From Symsagittifera roscoffensis (taxonomy: Eukaryota; Xenacoelomorpha; Acoela; Convolutidae), in contig NC_087065.1 in the NCBI RefSeq assembly GCF_963678635.1, positions 16,288,572 to 16,352,571 of the forward strand: 64,000 nt of DNA, given 5' to 3'. The translations under genes and the position numbers were made by a program. The number at the start of each line of letters is the position of its first letter. Position 1 is the first letter of the stretch. Below are positions 40,370-49,049 of this stretch, one piece after another. Under the pieces are notes generated by a model. It saw only the letters and a program-made list of their open reading frames with translations. It made no database searches and had not been told where the DNA came from.

Positions 40370-41740
40370 AGTATTAGGGTGTCTAATTGTGGATGATGAA
40401 AATGATTCGTCGTTTATTGAGGGTGACAGTTTTTCTCAAATGAAGTTGTTAATATTGCTGAAGCCCGCTTTTTGAAAAGTTGGCTTAACTGAACTAATTA
40501 ACTTCACGGTGATATATCGAAGTCAAATGAAAATTGCAAACGAATATTGATGTCAAGCAACATTTTATTGTTGACACTATCAGGGCCATCCCAATTTTCA
40601 AACTGGGCTTAGCAAAGAAAATATCAAACCAACGGTTATTTTTTTTAAAAAAATTATCACTGCCTGGACGTGAGAATAAACATTTTCTGGTGTTCGCTAC
40701 GTGAAATGATTCTATACCTGAAAATTATTTCAAGATTTTGTGAGAAAAGAAATGAAACGTGATCTGCATTTTTTTTTCAAAAAATATATAGCTTCAATTT
40801 TGATTGATTATAGTAGAGATGATGACTATTAATAGACTCTTCTAGGTAAGAACCAGAATAACTACTTAGTTACCAGATACTTTTTAAAAAAAAGTTAGTG
40901 TATAAACTAAAAACTACTCTTACAAATCTTTTTTCAAGCTTTCTCACTCAATTTTGTTTTTGGCTTCCAAATTTCACAATTACTTTTAATCGGGTTTTCT
41001 TTCTTTTTTTGCAACTTCAACATGTGAACTCAAAAAAACATTTTTCAAAATTCCGATTGGGTTTTCCGACCCAATATTTTTTTAAGGTCATGAAAAAATG
41101 AGGTGCTAGTCGAATATGGGAAACAACTAATCTAAAAATATAGGAGTTAAATTTTTCTCCAAAAAAATTGAAGTTCTGAAGCCAGATTTTTTGAAGCCAG
41201 AAACAAGGCAAGGGGAAAAACTGTCCCCTTGCCTTATTTACATAATAATGAATACAGCATGAGAAGTCATCAGGCATGATTATCTGGAAGCCTTTGAGAA
41301 ACTGCAACATCACAAATTAAAGCATTAAATGAAACTTCATAATGGGGTAATCAGCAGTAGCAAGTGCACAGAGTTTTTGACGGGGCTGCTTTTTAGCCCG
41401 ACTAAAATGAATTATCGCGCTCCTTTTAAATCCTATAAAAACATTTTGCCTTTAACTTTTGTGCCGGTTCAATTTTTTAAAAACTCAGCTCGGAAATAAA
41501 GTTTTTGAGCGTTTTTTTTTTTGCAAAGTTTAGACCAAAAAATTGTGTTTTTTTTTGCGAGCGTTTTCACTTTAAATTAAAATAGATTGGCGTCAAAGGC
41601 GAAATTGGGAAATTTCTACGGTTGATTAATCAGAAATAGCTACCGTAAAATCACTCTAAATTGAAAATTCTTTGGAAAAGTTTAGAAACAAGAATCGAGA
41701 GGGAAAGTGCGCGACAAAAAATGCCCCCTCGGCGCTCAAT
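40370..41740. other. AT-rich region downstream of the minus-strand gene
   Basis: No exon is supported. A perfect 11-bp stem (AAGGCAAGGGG with CCCCTTGCCTT) around a 9-base loop lies at 41,205-41,235. Long T runs are at 41,511-41,522 and 41,549-41,557. Confidence 0.5.
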
Positions 41741-41743
41741 TGG

Positions 41744-42892
41744 TTATTTTACAGTTAGTTCTTTTAACTCCATTATTCCCATCTTTTCGTCCGTTGTCAC
41801 AAACACCAATTTGTCTCTCTTTGCAGTCCGGATCAGCGCCATGATTTTGAAATCGAGACGCTCCTCTTGTATCAAAGCAATAGCAGGGTTCAAAATATCA
41901 GGCCTGTTGAAATTCAGCTCATATATCATGATTCGGTTTAGTTTCCTTAACTGTACAGCAACCAAGTATATTTTAGCCCCAATGTCGATTCCCATGATGC
42001 TGTGAATGGCTCCGATATTTGCCAGGTTGAAGTGATACTTTTTGAACTTGTCGAGAACGTTTCCGTTTTCCATCCATTTCACAGCAATCAAGTCGTTGTC
42101 ATGCTCATTGGCATGGAACAAGTAATCTCCGTGATAGAATGATCTGAAAGATTTGATTTTCAGAGGGATTTCAACTTGTTCTTTTTTAATGACTTTGTCG
42201 TTTTGGATAATTGTGTAATTAATCACATTCTGCTCTTTGCACTCCATCGCAATCAGCATATCAGGTGTACCAATTAGCAGAAAGCACTGGACCTCTTCAT
42301 AGGTACCATGCTCCTCTAATTCGCCTTGGTTCTTCAGGGTAGAGCAATCTATCTGCTGTATTTCACCAATTCCATTTTCGTTCAAAACAGCTGCAAAAAG
42401 CTGCCCATTGCTCATGGCAATTTTGCGCGCGTCTTCTTTATTCGGCAAGAACTTGCTGTCGACCAACTTGATTTTGTTTCCTTCTATATTAAAAACAGAT
42501 ATCAGTTGTTTTTTGGTGGAGCCTTGCTCCCCAAATAGGAGTCTTATCGTGTTATCCTCGTACGATACCGCATACGACAGATACGAGGTATCTTTCTCCG
42601 ACTCTCCGTTCGCAGCTCGATCAATTACAGGACCAAACAACACTTGCAGTTTCTTCTCATGCGTTTCACATTCAGTTCCCGAGACTCCGTGTGAGAACTG
42701 TGTTCTCTGGAACTCTCCCAGCTTGCTGTTCATCTTGACCCGAGCAGCATCGCTCGCGAAGATGTCGCCCTCTTCCCCGTAGACGTCTTCCATAATGTAG
42801 CCCAGAATCTCAGAAGCAGCGCCTAAGAGGTTTTTGTCCGATGAGTGACTTTCTTGGTTTTCACTGAAACCCCGTTTCCACTCTCTGATTTT
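41744..42892 (-). CDS. Exon 3 (last) of a three-exon unidentified gene; beta-rich C-terminal region
   Basis: The acceptor TTTTTCAG lies just above 42,892 and the TAA stop is at 41,744-41,746. The exon is 1,149 nt and stays open throughout in phase 0, giving residues 126-507 if the protein starts at the ATG at 48,488. The first ~75 residues are mixed helical and acidic (KIREWKRGFSENQE; EDVYGEEGDIF). The rest alternates hydrophobic strands with polar turns (QCFLLIGTPDMLIAMEC; DYLFHANEHDNDLIAVKW; KIYLVAVQL; RIMIYELN; KLVFVTTDEKMGIMEL), a pattern seen in beta-propeller proteins. I recognise no specific family. No signal peptide or membrane segment is visible. Length, balanced codon use and clean splice phases make this the most secure gene in the window. 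No obvious poly(A) signal follows within 300 bp. Confidence 0.85.
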   Translation of the reverse strand, partial: KIREWKRGFSENQESHSSDKNLLGAASEILGYIMEDVYGEEGDIFASDAARVKMNSKLGEFQRTQFSHGVSGTECETHEKKLQVLFGPVIDRAANGESEKDTSYLSYAVSYEDNTIRLLFGEQGSTKKQLISVFNIEGNKIKLVDSKFLPNKEDARKIAMSNGQLFAAVLNENGIGEIQQIDCSTLKNQGELEEHGTYEEVQCFLLIGTPDMLIAMECKEQNVINYTIIQNDKVIKKEQVEIPLKIKSFRSFYHGDYLFHANEHDNDLIAVKWMENGNVLDKFKKYHFNLANIGAIHSIMGIDIGAKIYLVAVQLRKLNRIMIYELNFNRPDILNPAIALIQEERLDFKIMALIRTAKRDKLVFVTTDEKMGIMELKELTVK

Positions 42893-43016
42893 CTGAAAAA
42901 GTAAAAAGTTGGTTCAGATCGATCAACAAAGGAGAACAATTATTCGACAAGAATACAATTTCTGCTTTCTTAGTTAAACAGTGTTAAACTTATTCTACCT
43001 GTAAGAATTGCTCACA

Positions 43017-43190
43017 GGCAGAGGTGGGTTTAGGGAAGGGCGCGGAAAAGCGAACCTCATAGGTACTACACAAAATCCAACTTTTGGCCGACCGGCCCTA
43101 CAGGTTATCTATAACTGCCAAAAAAGCAAAAAAGTTTGGCAAAATTTTGGAAAAGGCTGTTTGAAGGGGTGTCAGGACTATTGCTCAAAG
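43017..43190. mobile_element. Diverged copy of the miniature element family
   Basis: The block CTTTTGGCCGACCGGCCCTA at about 43,080-43,099, followed by an A/T-rich AAAATTTTGG tract, matches the interior of the full copy at 46,954-47,296 (TTTTTGGCCGACCGGCCCTA). The left side has a degraded terminus (AGGCAGAGGTGGGTTTAGG). It lies in intron 2 of the minus-strand gene. Confidence 0.5.
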
Positions 43191-44112
43191 TCAGACGGCC
43201 CTATGCGAATTTTTCCGTTACTAACTTGTCCTAAATGGCAATTTGTCCTGTGCCAACTTGCTCCTCATTACATTTTATCCTATGTCGTTTTGCACCACAC
43301 TTGTTTTACTTGATTCTCTGATGTTTAAATTGAGGACCAGCATGTGACTATGTAGTCTACACTCGTTTTTAGAAAACGAAAAAGTCTAATTGGAAATAAT
43401 TTAGGCTGAGCCTAAGCAAAAATGTTTTTTGGCGGTTACAACGCAAGGTTTGACATTAATCCACAATTACGCCATTGAAACAGAATCAGACAATTTGCGT
43501 CAATCTTTTAGCATTTGCTTCTTAAAAGTTTTGCGTCATTCTTTTTTAATACTTGGTTCCTAAACATCCAACATAATTACTATGAGTCAAATTGCGTGGG
43601 GACTCGACGAAATAAACGACCGCTCATAATCGACAGACACAATTTCACAAAAAACAACACGATTTCACAAAAAGCAAACAACAAAAGCCACTGAGCGCTG
43701 GAGATGCGCACGATAGTGTTGCATGCTTATTATCACAGCAGGAGATGAACTGATATCAACCAAAACGAGCACAGCCACGTTGTAAGACCTGGAAAAACCA
43801 GATTAAGCAAACCAGATCATGCATCAGATAAAAAAAGAAGCCACGCAGCAAATTGTATCATCAAAAGTAGTCTAACTGCCACTAGTCTCCAGGAAATAAC
43901 AGCTAAGAAAGCAGCTCAACTATCCTTGCCCAGTTGTGCAGCAAAAACAGAGCTGTTAACCGTCCGAAACCAAACTTGGTCCCATCCTTGCCAATTTTAA
44001 TATGGTTTCAACCGAAAATACCGATTTTTTTTTCATTGGTCACTGGAGCAATGGACTCTGAGCGAAAATTCTTTTTCGGTGGCTCAGATAGTGTTCATGC
44101 CCTCTTTACAAT

Positions 44113-44355
44113 TCACTTTGGCGATGCAACTTTATCTGCTTTATAGTACACATAATCAGATTGGCAGCTTTTACCCGCCTTGCATTTTTGCTCTATAGCT
44201 GAAAAAAATGAATAGAAGTATTCAAAATTCCCGAAAGCCTTTTCTTCTGTCTCTGATAACGCGCAACCATGTGGGGCAAAGTGGCATGTAACCTTTTGAA
44301 AGTCGTCAAACACCAACGTAATCCAAACATAACTTTTGCGCCTGGAATCCCATGG
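44113..44355 (-). CDS. Candidate last exon, Cys-containing unknown protein
   Basis: The acceptor ATTTTTGTAG lies just above 44,355 and a TGA at 44,113-44,115 closes the frame. The 243-nt exon is open from its first base (phase 0) and encodes 80 residues beginning PWDSRRKSYVWITLVFDDFQ, with four cysteines (CHFAPHGC; CKAGKSC) and ending YKADKVASPK. Codon and residue composition look coding. It sits inside intron 2 of the three-exon gene on the same strand. Because exon 2 also ends in phase 0, it could be an alternative last exon of that gene. It could equally be the last exon of a separate gene, or a relic. No upstream partner was found. Confidence 0.45.
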   Translation of the reverse strand, partial: PWDSRRKSYVWITLVFDDFQKVTCHFAPHGCALSETEEKAFGNFEYFYSFFSAIEQKCKAGKSCQSDYVYYKADKVASPK

Positions 44356-44639
44356 CTACAAAAATACTTGTTAAATCAAATATGTTGAACGACAAAAAAA
44401 TGAAACACTATTCGATAAAGCTTTTAGTTGGATCACTATTGCAAAAGGAATAACATTTTATCTGAGCTTTTGCAAGAAATAAAATCATTGTATAGTCATA
44501 GTTTTCAAGTTACCAGGAACAGAACTTCACACGAATGCTATATCAAAACCCTAAATGTTCCGATTGCACTTTAAAATCTAAGTGTTCGCTTTAAGAAATG
44601 AATAAATATTCCACAAAAAAAAACGAAAAAACGAAGCAT

Positions 44640-45325
44640 TTTAAAACTTTTCCTAAATCATCACCCCACACGCTATTCTATATACAAAATGTTATATTTT
44701 CCAGATAGCAAATTATCAAAAGCATCCTCAATTCATTTGGAACGACTTCTAAGACAATTTAAATCTCCCCATACGAGTTAATACCGCACAACGCGCACAA
44801 CTTGGCAACGTTTAACCCCATAATTTTACAAAAAAAAAACAATCACAGGTGAATTTTTTTAAATTTGAGCTCAAAACAGCAAAAATCTTTGAATGATATG
44901 GAAACTCCGTCAAAAAATTTTCTCCGAAGCTGTGATTGTTTCGTTTGCCTGTTAAGGTCTATGGAGCAGTAAAAAAAATAAAATAGTTAAATGTATTAAA
45001 ATGAAAGTTTTTTTTTGAAATATGAGATTTTTTTGTGAAAACCATCCACCCACACGCCATATAAAGTCCGAAGTGATAGATTTCGCTACTAGTAACAAAT
45101 CAATTATGGCAAATAAGGTTCCTTCAACCAATTTGGAACAATTTTTTTGACGGGTTGAGTTTCCGCTTGCGCGCTAAGAAACCCAAACTGGCCAAAATGT
45201 CAATCCTTGAACCCCTTTAATTTTAAGAAAAATGATCACAGGTGAAACATCTTTTCAAACGTAAGCTTAGAACAACAAAACTTTTTGAATGATTTTGAAA
45301 AATTTGGTCAAAAAAGGCTGGCTAA
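44640..45325 (-). repeat. Dispersed ~390-bp repeat (family R3), two tandem copies in reverse orientation
   Basis: Copy 1 (about 44,640-45,045) and copy 2 (about 45,046-45,325, shorter) share CCCACACGC, ATTTGGAAC, ATCACAGGTGAA and TTGAATGAT blocks at an offset of about 390 bp. A further block, TTAAGGTCTATGGAGCAGTA (near 44,951-44,970), lies at the end of copy 1. The family recurs forward at 56,264-56,715, 57,180-57,350 and 60,810-60,975, and in reverse at 63,318-63,393. No open frame or terminal inverted repeat is evident. Nature unknown. Confidence 0.75.
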
Positions 45326-46179
45326 CAAGTTGAAAAATGTCTGAAGAAAAAAACCACCTCGTGCACAATTTTAAAGATTGGCTGACAATTTTAAATTTTG
45401 ACCGATGGAGCGCGCCGTATATCTATTATACTGTCCTGAGACTTAAAAAATTGTGTTTAAACTATTTTTTTTCCATTGTTCGTTCAATCATAGTGGGAAC
45501 ATTTTAGTTTGCTATTTTCAAGAAAATCGACATACCAAAGAAGAAACACAAACAAAAGATTCAATTTTAAAAATTCAAAATGCAACTAAGGCTATTCCTG
45601 GAACCGCAAATAAATGCATTTTATAATTGTTCGTTTTCGAAATGCACAAACTTTTCCGAAATTGAAACTTAGAAGCGCATTCCACAAATTCGCCTGTTTC
45701 TTGAGCAATTTTGAGCGTACATTGTTTTAGCTTGTTGTTTGTGGAATCCAAAACAGCACAGAAGATCCAAAAAAAAGCAAAGTTACGGATTCCGCAAAAA
45801 AACTGATTTTGGCTTTTGCATAATCCGCTCAAAATTCGAAAAATGCGCAGTTTGGCCTCGTAATGTCAAAACCAGAAGTATTGAGTGCTTTTTGTTCTAA
45901 AATTATTCTCATTCAAAAAAACGCTAGCAAGTTGAAGTGTACATAACAGATGATGTATTTTAAGTGAAAAAAGATCAAAAAATAGTTTGCTTTGTCCAAA
46001 ATAACCTTTTTTCTAGAAGGGGGATGAGTTATGGGCAAAAAACAAGAAAAGCGTTAAATAATATAGCAGCAACGTTAAATTGCCAGAGAGTTAAAACTTG
46101 GTTGTCATCACATTTCGTCTAACTTTGTCTAATTTCAAAAAAGTTTTCAGGTAATTTTGGATCTTTTCCCTCAACACAA

Positions 46180-46590
46180 ACCTTCAACTGAAGTTTTTAC
46201 TAGTCAATTTTTGTTCACATTGTCTGTTAAAGACATAAAATGGCATGCCGATTCCTTAGGCAAAAGCAAATATATTTAGTTTTTTTATACTCAAGCTTTT
46301 ACAAATCTCGTTACACCATAAAATTGTTGCTTATGAGGGGTAATGGAAAAGTCATAATTTTTTCGCAAGACTGAGACATACAGTTTGTCTCAGTGTTGGA
46401 AAAAATATGGCTCTTTTTCCTCTCCCCCACCCCTCACAATTTTATGGTGTAATGGGGTTCGTAAAACTTTGAGTAGGAAACAAAGCTAAAAATATTTTTC
46501 GCTTGATGAGTCCGCATGCCAGTTTTTGTTACACCCGGACAATGTGAAGAAAAATTGTGAAAAATATTTTTATGTTAACTTCATCAAAAG
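46180..46590. mobile_element. Large inverted repeat (~190-bp arms), foldback-like
   Basis: The two halves are reverse complements about a centre at 46,382, which is itself a hairpin (ACTGAGAC ... GTCTCAGT, 46,370-46,394). The strongest paired block is TTACACCATAAAATTGT at 46,311-46,327 with its complement at 46,436-46,452. Pairing continues outward with mismatches through the TCAAGCTTTTACAAATC, GCATGCC and ACAATGTGAA blocks. No coding frame is present. It lies in intron 2 of the minus-strand gene. It is probably a non-autonomous DNA element or an inverted duplication. Confidence 0.75.
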
Positions 46591-46953
46591 TTTTTGTGTT
46601 CTATCATTATGTATAAAGAGAAATATTCGAGATTTATGTGCAACATTAAGTGAAACCTGGCTGGAAATCACTCTTTTGTAGCTTCCCGCGAATGGGCAAA
46701 TATATGGCGAACTACTATCAGTTTCTGTGGTCAAACTGCTTCATATACAGACAGATTGAAATAAAGTTAATCTGAACCTAATCTAGGTTTTACCAGTTCT
46801 TTTCCAGGTCTTTTGAGACTACGGAGAGTGAGAGTATGGAGTAAAAGACTGAATATTAGTTTCAGATTAAAAAGCTCTCAGACATGCCGGTCTCATCCTC
46901 GGCGCTTATGGATAGGTTCAGAAAAATTACAGAAATTTTTGAAGGGGTGGTTC

Positions 46954-47296
46954 CAGGGGCGGATTTAGGGGGGGGGGGGTGCGGACGCCTTTCGTTCTCA
47001 GGCATTCGACCCCCAGCCGACCCAAAGGGTCCCCCCTTTGGTACTTTTTCAGAAATCCATTTTTGGCCGACCGGCCCTAAAATTTTTCTAAAGGCGCCTT
47101 TGGCGCCAATATATACTAACTTTGAGGGGGAGCGCGCGCCAAAAAAAACGCGATCTTTTTGTCAAAATTTTCCAAAAATTGCCTAAAAACGGCTTTTTCG
47201 ACCTAGTTTTTTCTCAAAAAAAAGTTCGTCAAAAATTTCGAAACTTTTTTGAAAATAAGCCCCCCCCCCCTCGAGAAAATTCTAGATCCGCCCCTG
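46954..47296. mobile_element. hAT-type miniature inverted-repeat element, full length
   Basis: A 343-bp element with terminal inverted repeats CAGGGGCGGAT ... ATCCGCCCCTG. It is flanked by GGTGGTTC (46,946-46,953) and GGTGGCTC (47,297-47,304), an 8-bp target duplication with one mismatch. CAGGGG-type termini and 8-bp duplications are characteristic of the hAT superfamily. The interior has G and C homopolymer runs next to the termini, GACCCAAAGGGTC, the palindromic GGCCGACCGGCC and GGCGCCTTTGGCGCC, and no transposase frame. It lies in intron 2 of the minus-strand gene. Confidence 0.88.
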
Positions 47297-47440
47297 GGTG
47301 GCTCCCATGTAAGCAACTTTTCAAAATACTTCTTCATCTAGCATCTCTTCAGTTTCCTCTGGTGGTAAATTAGTCTTAGGATAGCTCTTTAATAACTCAT
47401 GGGAGTAGGTTCTTAGATGGTAGAGTTCAAAAATACTCAC

Positions 47441-47513
47441 AAGGTATGTGGCGAATCCAGCGTCGTGATCTGTCATTACACTGCTGGCGTCTCGAGTTAG
47501 CCGTTTCAGTACT
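47441..47513 (-). CDS. Exon 2 of the three-exon minus-strand gene
   Basis: A 73-nt exon bounded by acceptor AAGTTTTCAG (just above 47,513) and donor GTGAGT (47,440 down to 47,435). One leading base completes the Arg codon left by exon 1 (CG plus A); the remaining 24 codons read VLKRLTRDASSVMTDHDAGF, then ATYL. It ends in phase 0, as the start of exon 3 requires. The other two frames give no sensible continuation. The intron before it is 673 bp; the intron after it (42,893-47,440) is 4,548 bp and filled with repeats. An additional small exon inside that long intron cannot be excluded. Confidence 0.75.
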
Positions 47514-47651
47514 CTGAAAACTTACAAATTTTGTTTCTTTTGCGATGCAGTCTCTCGATAAGTGAAAATATTAGTTGAATGTCTTCTTCATATGCTCTCT
47601 AGATTTTGTATCTAGTATCAAAATTTCCCATTTTGCAATAAGGAGATGTAG

Positions 47652-47944
47652 CAGCGGATTTGGGGGATCCCCCTGTCCTCAGGAAGTAGACCCCCTGATC
47701 AGCCATAGGTTTTCCCTTGGCTACTAGTTTAAGGCATCCATTTTGGGCTCACCGACTACCATTTTTCTTAAGACATCTTCGGCGTCACTATATAACACAT
47801 TTGAGAGGAGCGCGCGACAAGTACGCAATATTTTAATCTAAACTTTCCAAAAAACCGCAAACGTTTTTTTTGGACAAAATTCTTGTCTACAAAAATTCGA
47901 AAAAATTTTTGTCACCCTCAAACAAAATCCTAAATCTGCGCCTG
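47652..47944. mobile_element. Diverged copy of the hAT-type miniature element
   Basis: Left end CAGCGGATTTGGGGG and right end TAAATCTGCGCCTG match the termini of 46,954-47,296, and the interior keeps CATCCATTTTGG, ATCTTCGGCGTC and GAGGAGCGCGCG in the same order. Many substitutions and no recognisable target duplication show it is older. It lies in intron 1 of the minus-strand gene. Confidence 0.7.
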
Positions 47945-48186
47945 GGGCGAAGGGGCAGTTAAAGAGATCAGATTTCAAAATACTCTTATGATTTGTGAAA
48001 AGCTTAGAAAGTCGAATTGCCAAATTTCAAAAAAGTATCGAAAATTTTGTTCGTGATTTTTTACATCACTACAACTGGTTTCTCAAAATTTCAAATGAAT
48101 AGTAATTTGAGCTTTCAGAGCTTTTCATAACGCCAGAAAAAACCGGGCAATGGATTTTAGACTTGTTTCCTTTTTTGAAAATTTAC

Positions 48187-48521
48187 CGTGCGAAGCCTTC
48201 AGATTCTGAGCAGAGTTCTTCCATTAGTAGAGTATATGCCTCCCATTCTTTCGACTCCACAAAATAGTCAACTTTGGCTCGCTTTGCCGCCTTTCGCTTC
48301 AACTTCAAATTCATCTCTATCTCTTCAAGTCTCAATGTCAATCTGATTCTCAAGTGTTCGAGTTCAGGAGCAGAGGTTTTGGCAGTTTCGATCAGTCTGA
48401 AGTTTTCTTTCAGAGTTTGAAAACTCTCGAGGAATCTCTGGAAGCCCGATACGTTAACAGGAGGCAAAGATTTTAAGAAAGATTCCATCGCATCAAAATC
48501 GAAACTTCTAAAAGCAAACAT
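48187..48521 (-). CDS. Exon 1 of the three-exon minus-strand gene; coiled-coil-like N-terminus
   Basis: The donor GTAAAT follows 48,187 and leaves a split Arg codon (phase 2) that exon 2 completes. Two in-frame ATGs exist, at 48,521 and 48,488. Between them TTTGCTTTTAG ends at about 48,508, which looks like a splice or spliced-leader acceptor, so I favour the second ATG (MESFLKSLPP). From there the exon gives 100 codons plus two bases. The sequence is helical and charged (residues ~20-90), with a basic cluster KLKRKAAKRAK at about 62-72 that resembles a nuclear localisation signal, then an acidic EELCSESEGFA. The whole protein would be about 507 residues. Function is unknown. It diverges from the plus-strand gene starting at 52,691. 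Confidence 0.75.
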
Positions 48522-49045
48522 AACAATTAAATGTCATGGCTTGACAAAAAATAAAGTAAATATGTTTGACGAAAATAAATCTTACACCATCTAAAAAAAT
48601 GCTTTTCAAACTCTGCCGATCAGCTGATTTTTGTAATAGTTTCTGATAGTTCCAATGTTATCTATTTATAAACCGAAAAATTTATAGTTTTTATAGTTTG
48701 TTTAATTTAACAGCTGGAATATACATAAAATGCTGAAAATATGATTTACAACAGCTTTGTTAAATATAAATGCACTGCGTAATATCAGTTTTGATTATAA
48801 AAAGCGAAACTCTGACAATAACTTTTGGTTGCTTAGTCGTCGCAAATTCTGGAAGGGATCATTCAATTCTGCGCAACTATACGGCAGTTTAGTGCGATCA
48901 TAAATCTTTGTGTTTTGCTCGGTACAGCTGATGAACTTGCATCTTACAGTGAAATGGAATTGTAGCGTTTCCTTTTATTGTACCCGTAATTTAAAGCCTC
49001 TAAGATAATTGAAATAAGTTCATTAGCAAAGAACTTCTAAATTAA
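48522..49045. other. Spacer upstream of the minus-strand gene
   Basis: AT-rich and without an exon that I can support. A 24-base stretch at 48,921-48,944 recurs exactly, in reverse complement, at 58,206-58,229. Confidence 0.4.
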
Positions 49046-49049
49046 CATT

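Noticed and set aside
41017..41313. A 98-codon minus-strand frame.
   Set aside because: It runs straight through the perfect hairpin at 41,205-41,235 and is rich in Phe, Lys and Asn as expected from A/T runs; no splice or start support.
42326..42782. Two plus-strand frames opposite the last exon of the minus-strand gene.
   Set aside because: They are antisense to the well-supported exon at 41,744-42,892.
45575..45832. An 85-codon minus-strand frame with several cysteines and a hydrophobic start.
   Set aside because: It has no in-frame ATG (begins at TTG), no convincing acceptor, and a hydrophobic part explained by T-runs. It might be a relic.
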